Assembly: GCA_019914945.1 (NCBI GenBank)
Contig: CM034112.1
Location: 705,001 to 769,000 of the forward strand
Direction: 5' to 3'
Length of the DNA stretch: 64,000 nucleotides
From: Typha latifolia
Taxonomy: Eukaryota > Streptophyta > Magnoliopsida > Poales > Typhaceae
In this document: in pieces, positions 23,106-34,815 of the stretch
Layout of the letters: every line of letters starts with the position of its first letter
Position numbering within the stretch: the stretch's first letter is position 1
The notes under the pieces: generated by a model
Seen by the model: the letters and a program-made list of their open reading frames with translations, nothing else
Told to the model about the DNA's origin: nothing
Database searches by the model: none
Program-made: the position numbers and the translations under genes

Positions 23106-24500
23106 CTATATTTTCTCAAAGCGCTCCACTTTGTAGCCCATGAATATATCCTTATTGGGCTATCTTTAATGGCCCAAATAGAAGTCCACTAAACTCGTTT
23201 TTCTTAGGTTATATGCATAATGTCTTATAACTATGCATAAAGTTACTTTGCACTTATATAATTATTTGGACCAATTTACTTTTTATACTTATGACTATTG
23301 GAAAGACGAGTATTATGAACATTTTAATAATTTACTATTGATTAGGATGACAACTCTAACAAAATTCACTTTAATTATAGAAACAGAGAGTGAATTAGTA
23401 TAAAAAAATTGTACTGGGGTAAAATAATTTTATGCTCAAGAACATAGTGCATTTAACCTTGTTCTTTTAACTTGCATGAATTCATCAGATTGAAAAATAA
23501 GTTGGACTAAATATTGTCAATTTTATTTGGTTTTTCTTATTTAATGTAGAGTGCTATACTTTAGAGAGTATGTTGTATGGGCTTATATGAGTAGCCCACA
23601 TAAAAAGGCCCAAGGAATTGGCCCATCATACATGATAACTTCAAAACTAGTAATAACCTGAGAAGTATTGAAAGATAGGGAAAAGAACTTGTGGGTATTG
23701 AAGGAAAAAAAAAAAAAAAACTGGAATTCGTATACTCACTTAACATTAAAACACATTGTAGAGTACCATAGCTTAGAACAAGGAATTATTTGTTCAATTC
23801 CTCTAAACAGTGTCACAACTTTGTTGGCTAGCATGACTTGTAATTAAAATAGAAAAAGCTCTCATTGTTACTGAAATAAAGAGATCTTCTTTTTTTGGGT
23901 GCATGAAGTAGGGGAAAACAGTAAACATCTTGACATATTATCTCAGTCAGAAGATGTTTCAAGAGGTTCTACACAGCAAGAATAAGAAAGGATTAGAAGA
24001 GAGAAAGATAACCATTCAAGATAATGCTATTGGTCACGAATTAATAACGATGAGCGAGTACAGAGGTAAAAAGGATGCTATAAAACAAGTTGAAAGAAAA
24101 AAAAATTCACTAGGAGATGAATCATCCTTCTGCAAAGCTTGCATTTCTCCTACTCAAAGAAAATAGACAAAGAGAATTGAGCATTTATCTGTCTTCCAAA
24201 AACTCAAACTATAACTACCCCTCCCGTTTAAAGCATGTAACAAAACAGGGCCACTAAGAGGCATTTCCTCAAACAGCTACCATGCGAGAAAATATCTCAA
24301 ACTATAAAAGAGCTTCATTTGATTTCTATAAATTAGCTTCGATGGGTAATTTGTAGGGTTTAATCAAAATCTGCAGCTCCAAATAAGAAATAAGGTAGAC
24401 CCAAGATCAAAAACCTAATTAACTTCGAACAGGAAGCAAAACGAAGAGGAAAAGGGAAAAAAAAACCTAATTTAAAATAACTAATCCGCTAATTGGGAAA

Positions 24501-24550
24501 AAAATTTGGACCATTTCTCGATTTGTGCGTGTCATCCTTGCGCAGGGGCC

Positions 24551-24582
<32 letters not shown>

Positions 24583-24602
24583 TCGGATGTCCCCGAAGGG
24601 AC
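24501..24602 (-). ncRNA. U6: U6 spliceosomal snRNA gene 2
   Basis: A second 102-nt U6 on the minus strand, identical to gene 1 over the transcript as far as read by eye, with a seven-T terminator. It sits in the duplicated block with its own USE. Its TATA-like element is weaker than that of gene 1, so it may be expressed less; that is inference. Confidence 0.96.
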
Positions 24603-24625
24603 GATATGTAGTGGAGATCGAAGCC

Positions 24626-24665
24626 TATTAATGCTTGAATACTTAATCAATTTCACGATGTGGGA
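24626..24665 (-). promoter_or_regulatory. U6 gene 2 promoter (USE + weak TATA)
   Basis: The USE TCCCACATCG lies at 24656-24665 (minus), 54 bp from the transcript start. The TATA position holds only ATTAATA (about 24626-24632). Confidence 0.75.
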
Positions 24666-24740
24666 CTATCTAAGAAAATTGGACCTACAATTGTACTCAC
24701 AGCCCATAAACGATAACTTATTGGGCCTTGGCCCATTTTT

Positions 24741-27225
24741 TCCTGACATACTATAATGTTGCAAAACTGATCATTGGATACCAGTGAATTTTTCTTCTTT
24801 TTACCTATTATGCTCCCCTCTTGGCATACTCTCAAACCAAATATAAGCAGACACCACTGGACACCAATGGCATTCATCTCATATATGAGAATAAGAACAA
24901 GTTAATACCCAAAATAAATTCTAGACTAACAGAGTTTGAGACTTGAGCTTCACATAGTGGTCCCAATTGCCATTGAGAGAGGCCACCCACATTGGACTTT
25001 GCCTGTCTGTGCCAAGAGAGGAAGATCTGATCATAGAATTAGGGCCATTTTGGTTGGTCAAGTATATCCATCACAACTTTAGTGCAACTTGGAGATATAT
25101 AAAGTTGGCCTTTTAGATCAGAGAGCACCAGGAATAAGCTTAGCAAAACCCCCCCTTGCGACCCACCTCACATGGGACCATGGCCTTCCATAAGGGCACC
25201 ATTCATTTGGTAGTTCCTAGGTCTCTTTCCATATCAGAGGGAACCTTCCATCTTCTCTTCTCTTCTCCCCCTTTTTTTTTTTTTATCTTGTCCATCAGCC
25301 ATTGTTAGATGAAACCCAAAGTCCTACATAAGTCATCATGTGATGTCCTTTGGGTTTAATTTCTTCGGTACGTAAGATTTTAGCTCAACTAGTTATTTAA
25401 TATGATGTCAAAGCTAAGATTCAAACTTTCTTAGCTCACATTTTACATATATTACTGAATTGGGACTTTTACTTCTACTCTGTTCTTGCGGGTAGCTCCA
25501 AACTTAAAATGGCCCACCTATAACAAAGGGATTCAAGAGAGGAGTGGAGAAGGTGAGGAATAAAAGAAGAGGGCACATGGAAAGGACAAAAAGCCTCCTA
25601 AGAGGCCTTTAAAGGTGTGCACTTGGTGGTCTCTACTCCAGCACACACTCACATGGAGACCAAACACCACCATGGAACTAATTATAAGCCATAATTGAGC
25701 ACATTCCTCACTTTCTGTCATTAGGAAGCCTGAGGTCAAAACCTAATCTCCTCTTAGCCCCCCATCTCTTTACATTAGTTGTCTAATTATAAGTGAAATT
25801 TTGAAAGTATTTTCACCTCCCACAAATTAGATACTAAGTTTGATTAATACTATTGTCTTTTTTATAATGAGGATCATTTTAGATTGATCATTATTAGCGT
25901 AGTTATTGACATCTGTAGGGTCTATGAGGTAGACAAAGCCATGCGTGGTGTAATGATGTTGTTGAGAAGGGTAAAAAGGAAAGCCAAACTTGGTCTCCCT
26001 AAACAAGTTTAGCCCTTGATGGTGGCAAAGCCTTGCATTTGACTTGAGATTAGTTATTTATTATAACTTAGTTCATAGGAGGAGGGGGTGGGGGGCACTA
26101 AATTAAGATATAGAGACAGGGATGACTTTTTTCTTTTTCCCACCTATGGGATTAGTTAAGCTACTTAATTCAGATCTAATTGAGTAGGGAGCACATGAAT
26201 TAGCTTTGAGTCAATCTTGTGATGAGAAGTTAAGTTGCAAGATTGAAGTAGGATTTGGTTGACTTGCTTGATGTTTGTGTGATTTGTTGTACCACTTGAC
26301 TTGACTCTGTTAATGAAAACCTTTAACAAGTCAATGAGTAGAATCAAGAACGTGAGTGTTATCCCTAAAAGCAATCACCATTTTAGTTCACCTCTGTGAA
26401 CGTAGAACAAAAAAAGGGGGAAAATAAATAGTTCCTTGAAAATTTATCATATATAATCTACTCTATGTTGAAATCATTTTACATCTACAGTAAAGTGTTT
26501 TTTCTCCCATTTGTTTCAAAAGTACACCCAGACCAAACTTGAATGTGACATCGCATTGGTAAAGAAAATCTTTGCCTTGTGTGATCTCACCTCTTTTAAA
26601 TACATGTTACCTTTCAGTGGCAATTCAAAGTATCAGGTCCATATCTCTGCCTTATCAGGTATTCATTGGCAAATTGATCCATTCATGGGTGATGTTTGAT
26701 GTAACCTTGAATTCTTTTCCATCCATTTGATCTCTTTGACAAGATAAATGTAAACCCATCTCTTCTCTTTGGTTCAGATGAAAGCATTCAGAGATGTGTA
26801 TACATATGTATATAGAGATCTATCAACATGTGATCCAAACTGTAGCTAGTTGTACTGCAACTGCTGCAATCTCCATCCAATTCCACTCTGGCGCACTCAC
26901 ACAATAATGCACTTCGTACACACGCATGGGCAGGCATTAAAACCCCCCCATTACCACTATACCAATGTATATTGTATAAGAAGAAAGGGAAGCAGAGGAA
27001 GGAGGAAAAGAGGAAGTTTCTACTGAGGAACACATGAGAAAGACAAAGGCCACCAAAGAGTGAGTGAACCTCACATGGAAGAGGGACTTTATTAAATAAT
27101 ATCACACAAGTAATCACCTTTGAGTGGGCTTTGAGTGGCGTCCTTCTGATCATTTTTTATTAAAGAAAACAAGCAAGCAGATGAATGGAGAGATGGTGGT
27201 ATGTAATGTGATACAATGCTCTCAA

Positions 27226-27265
<40 letters not shown>

Positions 27266-29225
27266 TCTTCTTTAATCTCTCTTTTTGACTTGTTCTAGGT
27301 TTGCCTTTGCCAGCTCCAGGCTGCATGGCAGAAAGAGGTGACAAAGAATGATAATTATATGGTAATCAGAGATTTGCATCACTAGATTAATTAATGGTAT
27401 GGAACCTAAAGGATGTGAGCTGCTGACTATTTTGCTTTACACCCAGAAAAGTTCTTCTAAAGAGGTTTCTTTTAGCCTCAGTGCTTATGATTAGTACTAC
27501 TGTTTAATATAAGCATCTGCTGCTGCTGCTGTAGTAGTGATTGCTTTGATGTAGATGATTACTTCACAAGCACTTTTGTTTGTAAACATTGGTTCCTATC
27601 TAAGATTGTGGCTCTGCAGAAGAAAACAAACAGCTTAGTAGTTGTCAGAGTTTTGGCATCCAACTCATCTTGGATGATACTTTTAACATTAGATAATGGA
27701 AAGGGAAGGACTAATTGATCCTTGTTTGCAACTGTTAAATGCACTGATTAGAGCTTTTGCTGACAGGAGTCTTTTTTTTTTCTTTTTTCTTTTTTAAGGG
27801 AAAACTCTTAGTAGAGATTGGATGGAATAATTAGGACCATCTTAATTAAATTGTCACTAATTTTAAGTGGAATCAAATCAAGAAGGATACCACCGATCGG
27901 ACGTACGAGATTACTCGTCCGTCGTATACAAGTATCACGTGCGCGAGATCCAGGGGCTTCTCGTAATTAAGCGCAAATCCTCGCCCTATTCAAAGGTGCC
28001 TAACGTAATTGTTAGATTAACCGGCCGCTTAGCTGGATAAATTCTCCACCGTACGATTGCAGAATCATTGCTCTTCCTTCGACCCTCGCCGACTGCATTT
28101 GCTCTCAAATAAATACTCACAAAATACTGCTCATTACTTAGTTTCTGAAGGCCCAACTATATCTCTCTTAATTAAAAGATTTAGAATATAATCTAATATT
28201 GAAGTGTTGACAGTATTATCCAATCTAATAGACTACAAAAATATTTAAATTATAATAAATTTTTTTTTTTGACTTTGACTGGGCCATCCAATTAGTGGTC
28301 TTAGAGTCCATTATATGAAATGGAGCTTGTAGGTCAAATTTTATTGCATCACCCTTCTTCTGCAAGTCTTTAAAGAGGAAAATAAATTGGAGATGGTACA
28401 GAAGAAGAGTGGAAGTCGCCGCATTTAATGGGGAGAGAGAGAAGATGGCAGCAGGAAACAACCCAAGTGAGATAGAGCAGTGCGGCAGTGTCTATGAAGC
28501 ATTTCTTGACTTCACAGACACACTCTTGACATATCTATTTATAAATTCACCCCTCGTCTCTCGGACATAACGTAAGAAATACAAGGGTGGATGTGTAAAA
28601 TTGCTGGGTTTCTACTGAGTGTGCTACAGTGATTCTGAGTGGGCCCCACACTAAAATAGTACCTCAAACTTTGGTCAAAAAAACCCACCCCTGAGTCCTC
28701 TGAACCCCTCTTCAGTTTTCACACGTCCTTTTGTCGGGACAACGAGCTACCACCTCCTCTTATTTTGATCCAATGTATTATGTAGTAGGGTATCCATTTT
28801 GCAAATTGACACCAACCTTGTTACTATTTCTATTCTATTTGTAAATAGATTCTTCGCCTTTAATTTAGATATAGACGACCATGACCTCACTTGGTAAATG
28901 GATAAGAAAATGACCCCAATAATGGGCTTCAGGTCTAATTTTTGCAATTTCGCATCTTCCTTGTAATATTAGTAGAAGCTGATTAGGATTTTATCATAAA
29001 ACAGACTGGCGTTTACAGTTTTAGCTAAATGGGAGGGGTTATTTTGCAAACATTTGTCGAAAGAGGTTTGCCGTAATTAACGACTAGTTGGGTAGTGATT
29101 TGGAAAATCACATTTTTCCAAACGCCTTTCTTCCTTCTCTCTCAAGCCAGAACATAAACAAATAGCGGAATTATAAGCCGTAATTAGAGAACGTTACACG
29201 AAAAGGTCGTTAAAAAGGCCAGGAA

Positions 29226-29264
<39 letters not shown>

Positions 29265-29290
29265 TCTGAGCTGAAGAAGGAGAGAGAAAG
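24741..29290. other. Long intergenic region upstream of ABCB1
   Basis: No gene is recognised. A (TA)n tract lies at 27229-27264. A GC-richer patch at 27890-28130 contains a G-box CACGTG (27936-27941) and could be a distal part of the ABCB1 promoter. Frames such as 26788-27153 (minus) lack any family pattern. A (GA)n tract at 29229-29262 ends about 30 bp before the ABCB1 start codon. I looked for common conserved miRNAs and found none. Confidence 0.5.
29229..29262 (+). repeat. (GA)n microsatellite in ABCB1 5' leader
   Basis: A GA tract about 30 bp upstream of the ABCB1 ATG. Confidence 0.9.
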
Positions 29291-32200
29291 ATGGAGGAGA
29301 ATGAGATAAAGGCGAAGGTGGAGGAAGACTGGACTCGCCCTGAGCTGCAAACTTTCCACCTCCACTCTCCTCCCCACTCCGCAGCCAACCAAGAAGAGGA
29401 ACACCACCACGACCATGACCACCATGAGCAATCTCCAGTAATTGGAGTCGTCGAACGAGGACTGGTAACTACTAGTGCTTCAAGTTTACCGCCTTCTCCT
29501 CCCCGCACCTTGGAAATGGAATCTTCTAACGGGAAGGTGGAGTCGGAGGAGGACGAGAAGCCGGGGCCGGCTGCTCCGGCGGTGAGCTTGTGCGAGTTGT
29601 TTCGCTTCGCTGATGGCTTGGACTGTATTCTGATGTCTATCGGCACTGTGGGAGCTATCATTCATGGTTGCTCCCTTCCTGTCTTTTTGCGTTTCTTTGC
29701 GGATCTCGTCAACTCCTTCGGCTCCAACGCCGATGACCCCGACGTCATGGTCCGCGAAGTTGTCAAGGTGATTTGCTTCTCTTGTCTTCTAGATCGACTA
29801 TACTTGGGTCGAATAAATTCTGAGCTCGTTGTTTAATGAAACGTTGCAGTACGCTTTCTATTTTCTTGTCGTCGGAGCCGCGATTTGGGCGTCTTCTTGG
29901 GCCGGTGAGCTTTTAGTTTTGAATCGCGCTTCAATTGGTTTGATGCGATGAAGGATTGTGAATGGTGTTTGACGAAATGCTACAGAGATATCTTGCTGGA
30001 TGTGGACCGGCGAGCGGCAGTCGACCAAGATGCGGATCAAGTATCTGGAGGCCGCTCTCAACCAAGACGTCCGCTACTTCGACACGGATGTGCGCACCTC
30101 CGACATAATCTACGCCATCAACGCCGACGCCGTCATCGTGCAAGATGCCATCAGCGAGAAGGTTCTGCTTCCCCTTCGAAAGATTCCGAGACCCAATTCA
30201 ATGTAGATTTCGTGTTGGATTTGCTGATGTTTTGGCATTTATGGTGATATGCAGTTGGGGAATTTGATCCACTACATGGCGACGTTCGTCTCCGGCTTCG
30301 TAGTCGGGTTCACCGCCGCATGGCAGTTAGCCCTCGTCACTCTCGCGGTCGTCCCCCTCATCGCCATCATCGGAGGCACCCACGCCGCCACATTGACCAA
30401 GCTCTCGTCCAAGAGCCAAGATGCCATGTCCAAAGCCAGCAACATAGCAGAGCAGGTGAGTTTTTTTTTATTTATTATACTTTTTAGCTAAATTTAGCAG
30501 CTTTGTTCTCAATTTTGTTCGTCTATACCAGGCATTGGCTCAAATCAGGACAGTGCAATCCTTTGTGGGAGAATCCAGAGTCATGCAGGCCTATTCCTCT
30601 GCATTAAGCGTTGCCCAAAGGATCGGCTACCGCAGTGGGTTCGCCAAGGGTATTGGATTGGGTGCTACTTACTTCACTGTCTTCTGCTGCTATGCTCTCC
30701 TCTTATGGTACGGTGGATACCTTGTTCGACATCACCACACCAATGGTGGGCTTGCCATTGCTACCATGTTTGCAGTCATGATCGGTGGATTGTAAGAAAC
30801 AAAGCTCAAACATATTTGTTTGTGTCATTTGCTTGTCGAAATAGACATGGTCTAACATAATTTGGATTTGTATTGCTTCACAGGGCTCTCGGGCAATCGG
30901 CTCCGAGCATGACGGCGTTCGCAAAGGCGAGGGTAGCGGCAGCGAAGATGTACCAGACGATCGACCACAAGCCGAGCATTGATCGGAACAGCGAGGGGGG
31001 AATCGAACTGGATTCGGTCACAGGGCATGTGGAGCTAAAAAATGTCGACTTCGCGTACCCGTCGAGGCCGGAGGTTCCGGTCCTTCGCGATCTATCACTG
31101 AGTGTCGCCGCCGGGAAGACACTTGCATTAGTTGGGAGCAGTGGCTCTGGTAAGAGCACTGTGGTTTCCCTCATTGAGAGGTTCTACGACCCCAGTTCAG
31201 GTAAATGATCAAAGAAGATGAACAAATGCATGATTTTTTTATTCCATCCTACTTACTCTGTTCATCTTTGAATTGGGAATTTTAAGGGTAATTACATTTA
31301 ACTGTTCATGAATAAAACAAGCAACAGAAAACCTATGCTTTCCTTTTTGTAGTCTTATGTCTATATGTTATTGCACTGGAGACAAAATTATGATGGAGCA
31401 TCTTATGATCTATTTATTTTTTTTAATATTCAGATACTCTTGATGATCTTGCTATTTTGGCTGTGATGCTAGAAGCTAAAAGTTGCGTTGTAATCTTATT
31501 ATTATTATCTTCCTTAGGGCAAATATTGCTTGATGGTCATGACTTGAAGAATCTGAAGCTGAGATGGCTAAGGCAGCAGATAGGGCTAGTGAGCCAGGAG
31601 CCTGCCCTCTTTGCAACCTCCATCAAAGAGAATCTTCTCTTGGGCAGAGAAGATGCTACCCAAGTAGAGATAGAAGAGGCTGCAAGGGTTGCCAATGCCC
31701 ATTCTTTCATCATAAAGCTACCAGATGGCTATGATTCCCAGGTCTGATCAAACCCCAATCTCTTTACCCAACATACTGAAAGCTCTCTATCATTTCATGC
31801 CGGCTTTCTCTTACTCCAATCCTTTTTATTTTTACTCTCTTTACCGTCTGCTTGTGCTGTGCTCCTGCTCTCTGTCCTCCACTGTGGAGGTCGCACCCTA
31901 ATAACATCAATATCCCTACCATGGCCACTTCTCGGGTCCCCCTTCTGAGCAGCAGGGCTTGCTCTGGAGGCTATTTCTCTGTCCTGATAAAAATGACCTT
32001 GTCTAAATGAAGTAACATGACAAGATTCCTTTTTGAGGTCCTTTTCTCAATCTAAACAGGCTATATAATAACCTTTTTAATGTTGATTAAGAGTAGTTAG
32101 GTAGTCCAGAATACCAACTTGATCCCAAGAATAACTTTCTCCTTCACTTGACCGTTGAAGTTTACTTTTACATCATTTTTTGACTAGAAGAACTAAATGA

Positions 32201-34815
32201 CACAAGCTACAAACCATCCTTTTGACTCTAAGCAACTAATGATCTAAGTAAAACAATTATGTGTGTGAAGTCTGACCCTGCTTGGTTTGAGTCAACTGAT
32301 GCCACCATGCAATGCAGGTTGGAGAGAGGGGCCTACAGCTCTCCGGCGGCCAGAAGCAGCGGATTGCGATCGCGAGAGCGATGTTGAAGAATCCGGCGAT
32401 CCTCCTGCTCGATGAGGCGACGAGCGCGCTCGACTCGGAGTCGGAGAAACTCGTCCAGGAGGCCCTCGACCGGTTCATGATCGGGCGCACGACGCTCGTG
32501 ATCGCCCACCGCCTGTCGACGATCCGTAAGGCCGACGTCGTGGCTGTCCTTCAACAGGGGAGTGTGTCCGAGATTGGAACGCACGATGATCTCATGGCCA
32601 AAGGCGAAAACGGTCTCTATGCCAAGTTGATCCGGATGCAAGAGCAAGCCCATGAAGCTGCCCTGATCAATGCCAGGAAAAGCAGCGCACGGTAACAACT
32701 AATTCTTGCTTCATTTGTTCATACTTCAAAGGTGTTTTTTTTAATTCCCACTCTGCAAACAGGCCGTCTAGTGCTCGGAACTCAGTGAGCTCCCCTATAA
32801 TAACTAGGAATTCATCTTACGGTAGATCCCCGTACTCTCGCCGTCTCTCCGACTTTTCGACGTCGGACTTCAGCCTCTCCTTCGACCCGAACCATCGCAT
32901 GGAGAAGCTCGCGTTCCGCGACCAAGCCAGCTCATTCTGGCGCCTCGCCAAGATGAACTCACCGGAGTGGGCGTATGCTCTCGTCGGCTCAATTGGTTCA
33001 ATGGTGTGCGGCTCCTTCAGTGCTCTGTTTGCCTACGTCCTCAGTGCCGTCCTCAGCATCTATTACGCTCAGGATCCCGAGTACATGAGCAGGGAGATTG
33101 GCAAATATTGCTACCTCCTCATCGGAGTTTCCTCAGCTGCACTCGTCTTCAACACTCTGCAACACCTCTTCTGGGACGTCGTCGGCGAGAACTTGACGAA
33201 GCGAGTTCGCGAGAAGATGCTCACCTCCGTCCTCCGCAACGAAATCGCGTGGTTCGACAGGGAGGAGAACGCCAGCGCAAGAATCGCGGCGAGGCTCACC
33301 CTCGACGCCCACAATGTGAGGTCGGCGATCGGCGATCGCATCTCCGTCATCGTGCAGAACTCCGCGCTGATGCTCGTCGCCTGCACCGCCGGCTTCGTCC
33401 TGGAATGGCGACTTGCCTTAGTACTCATTGCCGTCTTTCCAGTCGTCGTTGCTGCCACTGTGTTACAGGTAACTGATATTACTTCGAGTGTTATAAATTC
33501 CCTCACCAAATTATAATCTAACATATCTGTGGTGGTGCAGAAAATGTTTATGACTGGATTCTCCGGCGACCTCGAAGGCGCGCATGCGAAGGCAACTCAG
33601 ATCGCCGGAGAGGCGGTGGCGAACGTACGCACGGTGGCGGCGTTCAACTCGGAAGCCAAGATCACGCAGCTCTTCGCCACCAACCTCCAGCGTCCGCTAC
33701 GGCGCTGCTTCTGGAAGGGCCAGATCGCCGGAAGCGGCTTCGGCGTAGCCCAATTCCTCCTCTACGCCTCCTACGCTTTGGGTCTCTGGTACGCCTCATG
33801 GCTGGTGAAACATGGCATCTCCGACTTCTCGAAGACCATTCGAGTCTTCATGGTCCTCATGGTCTCCGCCAACGGCGCCGCCGAGACCCTAACTTTGGCT
33901 CCGGACTTCATAAAAGGTGGCCGCGCCATGCGCTCGGTGTTCGAAGTCGTCGACCGGAAGACGGAGGTCGAGCCCGATGACCCGGACGCGGCACCCGCGC
34001 CCGATCGCCTTCGCGGCGACGTCGAGCTAAAGCACGTTGACTTCTCCTACCCGTCGCGCCCAGACGCGCCGGTATTCCACGACCTCACCCTCCGCGCCCG
34101 CGCCGGCAAGACGCTCGCACTGGTGGGCCCGAGCGGCTGCGGCAAGAGCTCGGTCATCGCGTTGGTCCAGCGCTTCTACGAGCCCACCTCCGGCCGGGTT
34201 CTAATCGACGGCAAGGATATTAGGAAATATAATTTAAAATCGCTGAGGCGGGCGATCGCCGTGGTACCGCAGGAGCCGTGCTTGTTCGCCGCGACGATCT
34301 TCGATAACATTGCATACGGGAAGGATAATGCAACAGAGGCAGAGGTGGTAGAGGCGGCCACACAGGCAAACGCCCATAAATTCATATCGGCATTGCCCGA
34401 CGGGTACCGGACATGGGCCGGAGAGAGGGGCGTGCAGCTGTCGGGCGGGCAGCGGCAAAGGATCGCCATCGCCCGGGCTCTAGTGAAGCGAGCGCAGGTT
34501 ATGTTACTGGACGAGGCGACGAGCGCATTGGACGCCGAGTCAGAGCGGTGGGTGCAAGAGGCATTGGACCGAGCGGGGGCGGGGGCGGGGAGGACGACAA
34601 TCGTGGTGGCGCACCGGCTGGCGACGGTGCGGAACGCCCACACAATCGCGGTGATCGACGAGGGGAAGGTGGTGGAACAGGGCTCCCACTCGCACCTGCT
34701 CAACCACTACCCCGACGGATGCTACGCCCGGATGCTGCAGCTGCAGCGGCTCACGAAGCCGGCGGTGCCCGGCGCGCCGGGGCCGTCCACCAGTGGGGGA
34801 GGGAAAGGGGATTGA
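29291..34815 (+). CDS. ABCB1: ABC transporter B family member 1 (auxin efflux P-glycoprotein)
   Basis: Ten exons (29291-29767, 29850-29904, 29986-30161, 30255-30455, 30532-30791, 30884-31200, 31518-31741, 32318-32691, 32763-33468, 33541-34815) give 1354 residues in frame. Two membrane domains alternate with two ATPase domains: Walker A GSSGSGKS at about 474 and GPSGCGKS at about 1126, signatures LSGGQ at about 578 and 1230, and [11 protein letters not shown]alker B blocks. The linker ([29 protein letters not shown]) is the conserved ABCB1 phosphorylation region. Orthologues (Arabidopsis ABCB1/PGP1, maize BR2, sorghum DW3) export auxin at the plasma membrane and set stem length. The N-terminus is longer than in Arabidopsis and carries a His/Asp/Glu-rich run near residues 35-46. 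The last three exons are strongly GC-rich. Confidence 0.97.

Larger units (their letters stand above)
22220..23185. repeat. U6 segmental duplication, unit 1
   Basis: This block matches 23862-24740 in order and orientation. Shared patches are AAGAGGT.CTACACA (about 22312 / 23960), TAATGCTATTGGTC, CTCCCGTTTAA, GGCATTTCCTCAAACA, the U6 gene itself and its promoter, then AGCCCAT and TTATTGGGC downstream. Flanks have diverged considerably while the U6 transcript region is nearly identical. Confidence 0.85.
23862..24740. repeat. U6 segmental duplication, unit 2
   Basis: The second copy of the block at 22220-23185, offset by roughly 1.6 kb, carrying U6 gene 2. See the first unit for shared patches. 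Confidence 0.85.

Noticed and set aside
24493..24756. 87-codon frame over U6 gene 2
   Set aside because: It is an antisense reading of the U6 snRNA.
25685..25725. Stretch resembling a reversed miR156 (CACTTTCTGTCATT)
   Set aside because: Only part of the mature sequence fits and no complementary arm was found nearby to form a precursor hairpin.
26788..27153. 121-codon minus-strand frame
   Set aside because: No start context, splice partners or family pattern; likely chance.
27300..27330. Small foldback TGCCAGC...GGCA resembling a miRNA arm
   Set aside because: The stem is short and bulged and matches no miRNA family I know.
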